From Euphorbia lathyris (lineage: Eukaryota > Streptophyta > Magnoliopsida > Malpighiales > Euphorbiaceae): a stretch of DNA of 64,000 bases. Positions 1 to 9,144 of the stretch are shown here, piece after piece; the stretch's first letter is position 1, and each line of letters starts with the position of its first letter. The DNA lies in contig NC_088914.1 in assembly GCF_963576675.1 (NCBI RefSeq), forward strand, positions 19,633,001-19,697,000, in the 5' to 3' direction. The notes below the pieces were generated by a model that was given only the letters and a program-made list of their open reading frames with translations, searched no databases and had not been told where the DNA came from. Made by a program: the position numbers and the translations under genes.

Positions 1-3000
1 AAGAGTCAGAAAACCCGGAGGGGTTTGGGATATGAGCAAGGAGGTCCGTCCAATGCAAGTAGTAAAGGAAAAGTGGGCCTAAGGAAGTATTTCGTGAATG
101 AGGGGCACGGAAAGGTTTATTCAGGAACCCCCGAGTCATGGACTAGCACAGAAGGGAAGATTCTGCCAGGGTTCGAAATCTTCAATGATGTTGCCGACTG
201 GGGCAAAGGAAAGGCGAGCTGCTTTGTCGAGGAGATTATGATGCTAGAATTGAATGCCGAGGAGCAAGTCATCACTATTGAAGCAACTGCAGGAGCGGTG
301 AATGAGCCTAGTACCTCCAAAGCTTATGAGAAGCCCGAGAACCTGGATGATGAAAATTGTATTACTGCTTTGTTTGAATCAGACGATGTAATCGCCAATA
401 CTATCAATGAAATGAATTATGATTTCGCTTACTTGCTTGATGTTGATCGTGATCATTCCATGCATTCTCATTCATATAACATGCCTACATTTGAAATCAA
501 TACAATAGAAATGTCAACTTTCAATCTTGGCACGGATGAAAATCCTAAACTTATACAAATTGCTCAAGAATTAACTATTGAAGAGAGGAAAGAATTCGAG
601 AGAATAATTAAAAAATACGAAATAGTGTTTGCTTGGACATACGAAGACATGCCTGGAATTGATCAATCAATCGTAACTCACCGTATTCCAACATATCCCG
701 AGGTGAGGCCCGTAAAGCAGAAGCTCCGACGCATGAGACCGGAATGGGCAGATAAGATCAGAGAGGAAGTGAAGAAGCAGTTAGAAGCAGGGTTCATCGA
801 AGTAATCGACTATCCCCCTTGGGTCGCAAATGTGGTGCCCATCGCAAAGAAGGACGGCAAAGTAAGAATGTGCATCGATTATCGAGACCTTAACAAGGCA
901 TGCCCCAAGGATGAATTCGCGTTGCCTCATATTGACGTGTTGATCGATAGTGCAGCATCGAGCGTCTTACACACGAATGTGGACGGTTTCATGGGCTACA
1001 TGCAAGTTCAGATGGCCGAGAAACACAAAGCAAAAACCTCGTTCACAACTGAGTGGGGAACATACTGCTACAGGGTGATGCCATTTGGTTTGAAAAATGC
1101 CGGGGCAACTTACCAGCGAATGGCTACAGCACTGTTCCATGATATGATACACAAGGAGGTGGAAGTTTATGTGGATGACATGATGGTCAAATCAGAGACG
1201 AGAGAGGGGCACTTTGCTGCACTCGAGAAGTTTTTGGCCCGAATTGCATAATTCAAACTAAGGTTAAACCCGAAGAAGTGCTTCTTCGGCGTTTCATCGG
1301 GGAAAATCTTAGGCTATATAATCGGAAACAAGGGAATTGAGGTAGATCCCGACAAAGTGAAGGCCATACGAGAAATGCCGGCACCAAAGAATGAGAAAGA
1401 AGTGAGAGGGTTTCTGGGGCAGGTTCAGTATATCAGCCGGTTCATAGCAAGACTCACCGCAATCTGCGAGCCAATCTTTAAGTTGTTAAGGAAAGACCAA
1501 CCCACAATCTGGAATGATAAGTGTCAGCAAGCTTTGGAGAGCGTCCGGAACTATTTGTCTAATCCGCCAGTGCTGAGACCGCCTAAACTAGGAAAGCCGC
1601 TTCTCCTCTACGTAGCGATTGAAGAGCGATCTATTGGGGCAATGTTGGCCCAAGAGGGGGACACCGGTGTGGAGCACGCGGTGTATTATCTGAGTAAGAA
1701 GTTCCTGGAGTACGAGCTCAAGTACAACATGATCGAAAAGACGTGTGTGGCAGTAGTATGGCTAACGAAGAAACTACGACACTATTTTCAATCATATAAA
1801 GTGATTATTATTTCTCGGATGGACCCCGTAAAGTATCTGTACCGAACTCCGTCTTTGACAGGGAAACTAGCCCGATGGTTACTACTTCTATCCGAGTTTG
1901 ACATTGAATATGTAACGAAGAAGGTTATCAAAGGGAGGGCCGTGGCAGAGTTCCTGGCCAACCAACCTCTGAATATAGAAGAGGAAGAGATAAGCTATGA
2001 TTTCCCTGATGAACACTTGAACGCAATAGAAGTTATACCTTGAAAAATGTTCTTTGATGGAGCAGTTAATTCGAATGGAGCCGGAGTAGGGGTATTACTT
2101 ATCTCACCAGAGGGAGAAAGGATCCCGATGGCCAAGAAGTTGTCATTCCCTCTTACCAATAATATGGCCGAATATGAAGCGTGCATTTATGGTTTAGAGT
2201 CTTTAGCGGCACTAGGAGCATCGTACGTCGAAATTTGGGGTGACTCAAAGTTGATCATCGAACAGGCACAAGGAAACTGGGAAGTAAGGGAAGAAAGGCT
2301 ACGTCCATATCTAGATCAGCTAGAAGGGTTGGCACAAAGATTCAAGGAGTGTCGTTTCTATCACATTCCTCGAGCGCAAAACCAGGCGGCGGATGCTTTG
2401 GCCACTTTGGTGTCAGTTTGGGACAACCCCCGGAACCTTGCCTCGAAACCGTTGGTATTGAGGAAATCTCACAAACCATGCTACGAGGACGTAATGCTGT
2501 TAGGGGCAGATGAAAAACCGTGGTATTTCGATATCGTGAACTTCATGAAGCATGGAACATATCCGGCAGAGTCAGAACCGAGGGATCAAGCTGTGATTAG
2601 AAGGTTAGCCCGACAGTTCGTCATCCACAATGATTTGCTTTATAAAAGGCACACCGATGGGTTACAACTGAGGTGCTTGGATGCGGAAGAAGCCCGCGAA
2701 GCAATGGAATCAGTACACTCGGGAATTTGCGGGGCCCATATGGGAGGAGCGGTGTTAGCAAAGAAAATCATAAGGCAAGGCTTCTACTGGCTCACCATGG
2801 AAAGAGATTGTAGCGAGTATGCGAAGAAATGCCACGATTGTCAAATCCACGGCGATTGTAGTCATCTTCCAGCCATGGAATTACATGTGTTAGCACCTAT
2901 TTGGCCATTCGCGGCTTGGGGCATTGACATCATTGGTGAGGTAAGGCCTAATGCTTCAAACGGACACAAGTTTATTGCAGTCGCCATCGATTATTTCACC

Positions 3001-3765
3001 AAGTGGGTAGAGGCAGAGTCGTTTAGCAAATTAGGATCCAAGCAGATGAGAAAGTTCATTGAGAAACACTTGGTCACTAGGTTCGGAGTGCCTCATCATA
3101 TGATCACGGATAATGGGGTCCAGTTTCAGGGGGAAGTAAGAAGTCTCTTCCGAGAATATGGCATTGCACATCACAGATCTTCTCCGTACCGTCCACAAGC
3201 TAATGGGGCAGTAGAAGCAGCTAATAAGAATCTTAAGAGGATTCTCGTAAAAACGGTGGAATCACATCGGAATTGGCATGAGCAGCTCCCACTCGCATTA
3301 TGGGCTTATCGCACGACAGTCAAAACCTCGACTGGGGCAACGCCATTCTCCTTGGTATACGGAACAGAAGCAGTCCTGCCGATTGAGATCGAAAAGCGAT
3401 CGTTGAGAATCGCAATGGAAGCAGAAATCCCCGAGACGGAATGGGTGAAGAAGCGATATGAGCAGTTGGCTTTGGTTGACGAAAAAAGGATGGAAGCCCT
3501 TTACCATGTACAGTTATATCAAAGAAGGATGGCTCGAGCTTTCAATAAAAAGGTCAAGACCAGTCCTATCAAAGAAGGAGATTTGGTGCTGAAACAGATT
3601 CGTGTGACGCACACCGACCCTAGGGGCAAGTTTAAACCTAACTGGGACGGGCCATTCGTGGTGAAGAAGATACTAAGCAAAGGGGCGGTGAAGTTAACTA
3701 CCATGGACGGCATGGAATTCTCCGAACCTACCAACTTGGATAGGCTTAAGAAATACTTTTTGTAA
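1..3765 (+). pseudogene. pol: Gypsy Tat pol: RT, degenerate RNase H, archaeal-type RNase H, integrase; two in-frame stops
   Basis: One frame runs from base 1 to TAA 3763-3765, broken only by TAA at 1249-1251 and TGA at 2041-2043 (the latter at an expected Trp codon just before the second RNase H). Reverse transcriptase lies at about 600-1350, with YVDD intact at 1168-1179. The first RNase H (about 1400-1990) lacks the usual catalytic Asp context. The second RNase H (2047-2430) keeps FFDGA, the NMAEYEA Glu, WGDSK and the ADALA Asp. Integrase follows: HHCC finger (about 2710-2860), core with GIDII, TDNG and AVEAANKN giving D,D,E (about 2915-3230), then a basic C-terminus. A decayed first RNase H beside an intact archaeal-type one is known in the Tat clade. 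Protease and Gag lie outside the window. Confidence 0.92.
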
Positions 3766-3794
3766 AAAAAAAAGAGAAAAAGAAAGAAAAATTC

Positions 3795-3953
3795 CTGATA
3801 GGTTGAAAACCCGCAAAGGGCGACCTATGCAACAATAAGGGAAATCCCAATGGGTGAAAACCCGAAAGGGCACTCATTTAAAAATTCCGGGATAGTAAAA
3901 GGAGAGGAGAAAAATCGCCGGGATCCGAAAACCGAAAGGCGGGTCCTGGTAAC
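3795..3953 (+). repeat. Three tandem hairpin modules after pol (constant core, variable outer stem)
   Basis: Bases 3766-4222 separate the pol stop from the end of the antisense gene. They begin purine-rich and then hold three modules of about 40 bp. Each has a core of GAAAACC(C)G, a short A-rich loop and GGG/GG. Outer arms differ yet pair: ATAGGT/ACCTAT (3798-3803, 3823-3828), AATGGGTG/CACTCATT (3849-3856, 3871-3878), and ten bases from 3918 with ten ending at 3949 (two G-U wobbles). Similar gaaaacccgaaaggg strings downstream of integrase are familiar from other plant gypsy elements. The role is unknown. Confidence 0.7.
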
Positions 3954-4222
3954 AATAGTTATAACTTGAGCAGTCACAAAAACAATGTATAAGAGGCTAA
4001 GTATTTCTGTTGTTTGTAAATAAATAAAGGCATGAATATATTTGACGAGAATGATTGGAATCATCACAATTTACTGAATGTATGGTAATATGAATCATGA
4101 GTTATACATTTCCTATCTTACTGTTCACAAAAAAAACCTACCTACTATCCACCCCACTCCCTATACATCAGCTATACATCGGGGTAACTCTAATGAAAAC
4201 TACAAAGCAATACATAATAAGC

Positions 4223-7200
4223 CTAATATGGAGGGAAGTCCCAGTAGGCCTCAAACCCCCTCAAATGCGATGCCCGCTCCGCAGATAAGGTCTCCTCGGT
4301 AACTCGGAGCCTCTCCTCAGCAACTCGTGCTCTCTCCTCAGCAGCGAGGCGTCCTGTGATCTCAACATGCACCCTCTCCTCGGCAGCGAGGCGTCCAATC
4401 GTCTCATCACACGCCCTCTCCTCAATGACAAGACGTCCAGCAGTCTCCCTCCGCATCACCTCCAACCAGTGGTCGTTCCGCTCTTGGTACACCTGGCCAA
4501 CCCTGGCATCAGCCTCCCGCACCGACTCACTCCGTCTCCGCTCATGGGCGTGAAGATCGCTCTAAAAAGGAAAAAAAAAAGAAGAAAAAAAGATGTGAAA
4601 AAAAAAGAGAAAAAAAAAGAGAAAAAAACGAAGCAGCATAGGCAAGAACAGAAATCATACATACATGCATGCATTCCACTACACTAAAATAAAGTAAGGA
4701 TACATACCAGGTGATCGGCACAACGCAAGCTGAGGCGGTCTCGGAGGTAACCGGACAGTCCCACATAATATGTACAGGTCTCTCTCGTAGTCAGAGAAGC
4801 GTCTGAAGGATCAAATGGGACCCTCGAGGTAAAGATAGAAGGAGCCGCCTCGACCCCCGCATAAGCTGCCCCGGACTCATCGTAACAAACCGTGGCAAAA
4901 TCTCTCCCGTAGTCCGGTACGGGCACGCCTAGGGAAGACCTCTCCGGTCGGGCGGCACTGGAGGACTCGCCGACATAGTAGGGTGGCTCGTCTACGGATG
5001 TCTGAGCTCGAGTACCGTCAAAGAAGTCCGACAAATGAGCACTCCTCCAGGACCCCTCCTGCAAATAAAAATACAATGAATACCGCTAACCATCTCATGA
5101 ATAAAAGGTAAAAAGCGGAATCACTTACCGGGACCTCCTCCTGACCAAAGACTGCCGCGACAGCCTCCCTCGAAAATACGTCTGCCACCGGATCCACCTC
5201 CATCGCTACCGCTGGGGCATCCCTCGTGCTCAACAGAGTCGATAGGTAGGGATCACGGCCCCCGGTATGAACCCACACCTCTCTACCGACAAACCGACGG
5301 GTCAAGTCCTGACGGATGACCGACAGGGGCATGGTCCGCACCGCGAACATGGAAACGGGAATCTCACCCGGTGTCCAGTGTGCGTCACTAACCCCAGTGA
5401 TGCCTCGGTCCCCCAAATACCATGCCCACACGCAGGGGCCGGTGAGCACGCACTGCTGCTCCTGGATCACAGATACATACATGTAATCGGGACCGAAGTC
5501 GAGGTCGTCCCACCTGAACTTAATCTAAAAAAAAAAAAACACAAAGAGAAAGTCAGAACGGTTCAAACAAGAATCTAGCACGACTAGACGACATCTACCT
5601 GTCCCAAGGTCCGCGAGTCAATCCAATCTAGGAGCCGCGCCACCGTCCGTCTCCTCTCAGCGCCTAGGTCAAAATCTCTCCATCGGGTCATGAGGGGGAG
5701 CCTCGGTACTCGTGGCCGAGGCCGAGACTGACTGGGAAGAATCCGCCTCTCATACGCCCAAACCTGCGGTAAAAACAAAGATTATAAGTGTGAAAAGCGC
5801 GAAGAAGATAAAATGGGCGAGTCAGGGGCGCGTCACGTACCAGTAGGGCAAAGGTGTAACCACCGAAGTCCTTGCGCTTCCGGCAAGTCAGATCCAAAAA
5901 TTTATATAGAAAGGCTAGACCTGCCCCCGCCCAATCATAGGAAGCTGCCATCCAAATCACTGAGTGCCTGAATAAGACCCGCGTGTACCTTTCCGCCCTT
6001 GGTACGTAAAATCATCTCGCTCAGAGTATACACTAAGAAACTACGAACTGCCAAGTCAGTATCGTCTGTCTCGCAAAAATCCCGGCGACTCAAAAGGCTC
6101 GCAGTAGAAATAAACTTCGCCGGAGTAGATCTGGTGCCTGGACAAACTCCCGGTCCAATCAAAGCAGCAAGCCTAGCGAGGTCAACCCACGGTCGCATCA
6201 GGTCAAAATGAAAGGGAACTGGAGTGCTGCTCCCCCGCAGCCCCATCAACAAAGAGAAATCTCTGGGCGAGATGGTCATCTCCCCAAAGGAAAGATGGAA
6301 GGTGTGGGTCGAGTCAACCCACCGCTCGCATAAGGCACGTAGGCCAAAACGATCACACACCCCGTTGGTGCGGGGCAGTGCTGAAATAAAGGGCTCGAAG
6401 CCCAACTCGCGCACACGGGCTCTCGCCGCGGCGCCTAGCCTAGCATACCACGAATGAATCTCGGCCGTAGTCCCGGAAATCTCGATGAACTAGAAAGAAC
6501 AAGATAGGAAAATTTAAATACGATTCCTAAAGCGTACGATTGATGAAAACGCGTTAAGACTAGGTATTCTTTCATTATCTAACCTAGAGACATCTGGTCA
6601 ATTAGGGCCAACTTTCTATAAAAGTCTCTCCTTTATGGTCGCTCATGTAAGGTTTAGTTAATTCTTTAATCCACTCCCATCCGCATTGACAAGGAGCATA
6701 GGTTAAGTTTACTATTCACGTGCATTAGTTAAGTTTTCACTATTCACGTTTCTACTATTCACGTGCACTATTCACGTTTTTACTATTCACGTGCATTAGT
6801 TAAGTTTTCACTATTCACGTTTTTACTATTCACGTGCACTATTCACGTGCATTAGTTAAGTTTTCACTATTCACGTTTTTTACTATTCACGTTTTTACTA
6901 TTCACGTGCATTAGTTAAGTTTTACTATTCACATGCATTAGTTAAGTTTTCACTATTCACGTGCATTAGTTAAGTTGTCACTATTCACGTTTTACTATTC
7001 ACGTACACTATTTACGTTTTTACTATTCACGTTATTTTTACTGTTAGCATGCAGGAATTCGCAGGGTTACTACTCACATGCATATAACGCGCGTTCGTAC
7101 ACAGAAACAAACAAGTGTTACTTGTAAGTGAAGAAATTCATGTTTTCTAGCTAAAGTCCTTTAAGGCAATCTAAAAGTTAGCATGCAAATCATGTTCGGA

Positions 7201-7370
7201 TAGGAATACTAAAGCCTAGCATTTGAATCAAACAAAAGTGAGAAATCACTTACCTCATTGCAGCGTGTCCGGCTCAGATGCGTCTCAGGGTCGTGGAAAG
7301 GGTCCACTCTATCCAGGTTCACGTAAACCTCATCCATGCCTCTCGTGCCATCGCATTCATCCAAATCCAT
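4223..7370 (-). pseudogene. Antisense plant-mobile-domain (PMD) gene inside the Tat element, six exons, one frameshift
   Basis: Read on the minus strand, exons are 7370-7254, 6489-5841, 5763-5599, 5524-5129, 5058-4708 and 4561-4223. Each boundary has GT (GTAAGT, GTACGT, GTAGAT, GTAAGT, GTATGT) and a pyrimidine-rich AG, and every intron is phase 0. The predicted product is about 670 residues. Exons 1-3 match the PMD family (MAIN/MAIL-like): ERWVDSTHTFHLSFGEMT, then SYDWAGAGLAFLYKFLD, then VWAYERR, the last formed across intron 2. Exon 6 encodes a charged coiled coil of repeated GRLAAEER-like units. Exon 2 is 649 nt, one base over a multiple of three; the extra base lies near 5951, between ALSDL and SYDW, so this copy is frameshifted. 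No other stop is seen. Antisense extra ORFs are known from Tat-clade elements. The start ATG at 7370 was chosen because it follows a TATA box at normal distance. Function is unknown; PMD proteins are linked to transposons and silencing. Confidence 0.82.
6709..7035. repeat. Degenerate tandem array with repeated CACGTG inside intron 1 of the PMD gene
   Basis: Variants of ACTATTCACG(T) and GTGCATTAGTTAAGTTTT are reiterated over about 325 bp. The palindrome CACGTG (the plant G-box core) occurs about seven times. The array lies wholly in intron 1 (6490-7253) of the antisense gene. Confidence 0.85.
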
Positions 7371-7460
7371 CCCGAGGATAATCCAAATCAAAGTCTAGAG
7401 AGAAAAAGAAGAGAGAGAAGGTGTGGGGTTGAAATGAAACCCCACCACCTTATATAGGAA
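7371..7460 (-). promoter_or_regulatory. Core promoter of the antisense PMD gene
   Basis: On the minus strand a TATATAAGG box lies at about 7456-7448. It is followed by a long CT-rich tract (about 7425-7390, a plant Y-patch-like feature) and the ATG at 7370. Spacing fits a transcription start near 7420 and a short leader. Bases 7461-7806 farther upstream hold no gene that I can recognise. Confidence 0.6.
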
Positions 7461-7806
7461 GAGGGAATGGCATTCCCGTAAATAGTGAAAAAAGTACGAT
7501 GTGACATAAAGGTAAAAAGTAAATAATTAATTACCAGGTGCACAGACCTCCGATTTGCAGTCCGTTTCAGCCTGCATTCCTCCCAGACAGCAACCAATAC
7601 TGTCAAGATATAAACTCCAGACAACAGCCAATTTTTACAGAACAGTGACACCAGTCAAAATACAGACAACAGTCAACAGAAAAATAATCATTAGTCTATA
7701 TCATTCCAGACCAAAACACGTTCCCATTAAACCTCTGAGACACTAGCTCCAGACAATGGTGTTTTAAAAGAATTCAGAATCGTTAGAAAGAACTTTTCTG
7801 CCCTTG

Positions 7807-8160
7807 AGCCATCTTACCTACGGTTCACAACCGAGGTAGCTTTTTAGCCATCTTACCTACGGTTCGCGACCGAGGTAGCTCTTTAGCCATCTTACCTACG
7901 GTTCACGACCGAGGTAGCTTTTTAGCCATCTTACCTACGGTTCACGACCGAGGTAGCTCTTTAGCCATCTTACCTACGGTTCACGACCGAGGTAGCTTTT
8001 TAGCCATCTTACCTACGGTTCACGACCGAGGTAGCTTTTTAGCCATCTTACCTACGGTTCACGACCGAGGTAGCTTTTTAGCCATCTTACCTACGGTTCA
8101 CGACCGAGGTAGCTTTTTAGCCATCTTACCTATGGTCCACGACCGAGGTAGCTTTTGAGC
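7807..8160. repeat. 39-bp tandem repeat, about nine copies
   Basis: The unit is AGCCATCTTACCTACGGTTC followed by ACGACCGAGGTAGCTTTTT, nearly identical in each copy; a diverged tenth partial copy runs to about 8190. Each unit contains CTACGGT...ACCGAGGTAG, an imperfect inverted repeat. Bases 8191-8390 up to the polypurine tract hold nothing recognisable. Confidence 0.93.
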
Positions 8161-8390
8161 CATTCTTACCCATAGTCAACGTACGCTAGATTCCGAGAGA
8201 AAAACATCCACCGACGGCCGATTCAGAGGCAAGGCTGGAAAGAATCGACAAACAACACCGGAGCGCGCAGCGCGAAGGTCAGGTATTCTCCCTCCTACTC
8301 TTTACGTGTCTTTTACTTTTTATATGTTTTACATTGCATGTGTGCGTTAGCAAAAAAACGTTTTCAAAACACACACATCACTGTCAAAAT

Positions 8391-8406
8391 AGCAAAGTAG
8401 GGCAAC
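8391..8406 (+). other. Polypurine tract of the inner Tat element
   Basis: AGCAAAGTAGGGCAAC directly precedes the TG of the 3' LTR. A purine-rich stretch ending in GGGCAAC next to TGTAGACACC is usual in this clade. It would prime plus-strand DNA synthesis. Confidence 0.6.
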
Positions 8407-8879
8407 TGTAGACACCGAGTCGGAGGACCTGTGACGAAAACCTAAAAACAAGACGGTGGAAGCGATTGATTCCGGAAGTTTCGAAAAAAAATAATAAAAT
8501 AAATAAGTTACGGTGGGTCGCTGTTGTTGATTGGATGGCTCGCGAATGCTTAGCGGCATGGTGCGAGTACTTAGCGGCGGCCGGCGCGCGTTCGACGACA
8601 GTCGGACACCCGCTCGACGATGCAAAGCGCGCGCTCGATGCCCGTCGGACGCACGCATCCAACCAGGAATAGCACACGCTCGACGTCCGAGCAATGCACG
8701 AGCTTGGCAGCGCGAGGCGCGCGCTCGTTGGCCACAGGGCGTGTGCGCCCGGCAGCGCGGAACACACGTTCGGCGGTCACGACGCGTGGACGCCCGACGG
8801 CGCGGAACGTGAGCTCGATGGCCGCAGGGGGCATGCACGCCCGACGGCGCGAGACGCGCCCCGGCGGCCGTTGGGGAGT

Positions 8880-9100
8880 GCCCAACCGCGTCGGGCGCGC
8901 ACGCCCAACCTCGCGTTGGGCGCTCGCCCAACGCTGTTGGGCGACTGCCCAATAATTGTTGGGCGGCCGCCCAACTATTGTTGGGTGGCCGCCCAACAAT
9001 GATGGGCGGTAGCCCAACGCAAGGTTGGGCGGCCGCCCAACATGCTTTGGGCGGCCGCCCAACCCCCTTGGGCGACGCCCGATTTTACTCGGGCGTCGCC
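8880..9100. repeat. 22-bp palindrome array upstream of the LTR TATA box
   Basis: About nine units at 22-23 bp spacing, each self-complementary, of the form TTGGGCGNNCGCCCAA. Several are perfect (GTTGGGCGGCCGCCCAAC). Centres and spacers vary. Diverged copies extend upstream to about 8570. The array ends about 25 bp before the TATA box at 9125. Confidence 0.9.
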
Positions 9101-9109
9101 CATTTGTCC

Positions 9110-9144
9110 GGGGACCCGTTTGCCTATAAAAGGCACGGATCCCC
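9110..9144 (+). promoter_or_regulatory. LTR core promoter: TATA box between inverted repeat arms
   Basis: TATAAAAGG (9125-9133) lies between GGGGACCCGTTTGCC and GGCACGGATCCCC, which are imperfectly complementary. In the other LTR (18798-18831) the same layout pairs better: GGATCCG...GCC and GGC...CGGATCC around TATATAAGG. Transcription of the element should start about 30 bp downstream. Confidence 0.6.

Noticed and set aside
3766..3953. CRISPR-like array of short repeats behind pol
   Set aside because: Only three imperfect modules with self-complementary arms, in a plant retroelement; no spacers of constant length and no cas genes.
4367..4687. Plus-strand frames opposite the PMD gene's last exon
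   Set aside because: Shadows of the antisense coding exon and a poly-A/G tract; the minus-strand frame has the splice sites and coiled-coil pattern.
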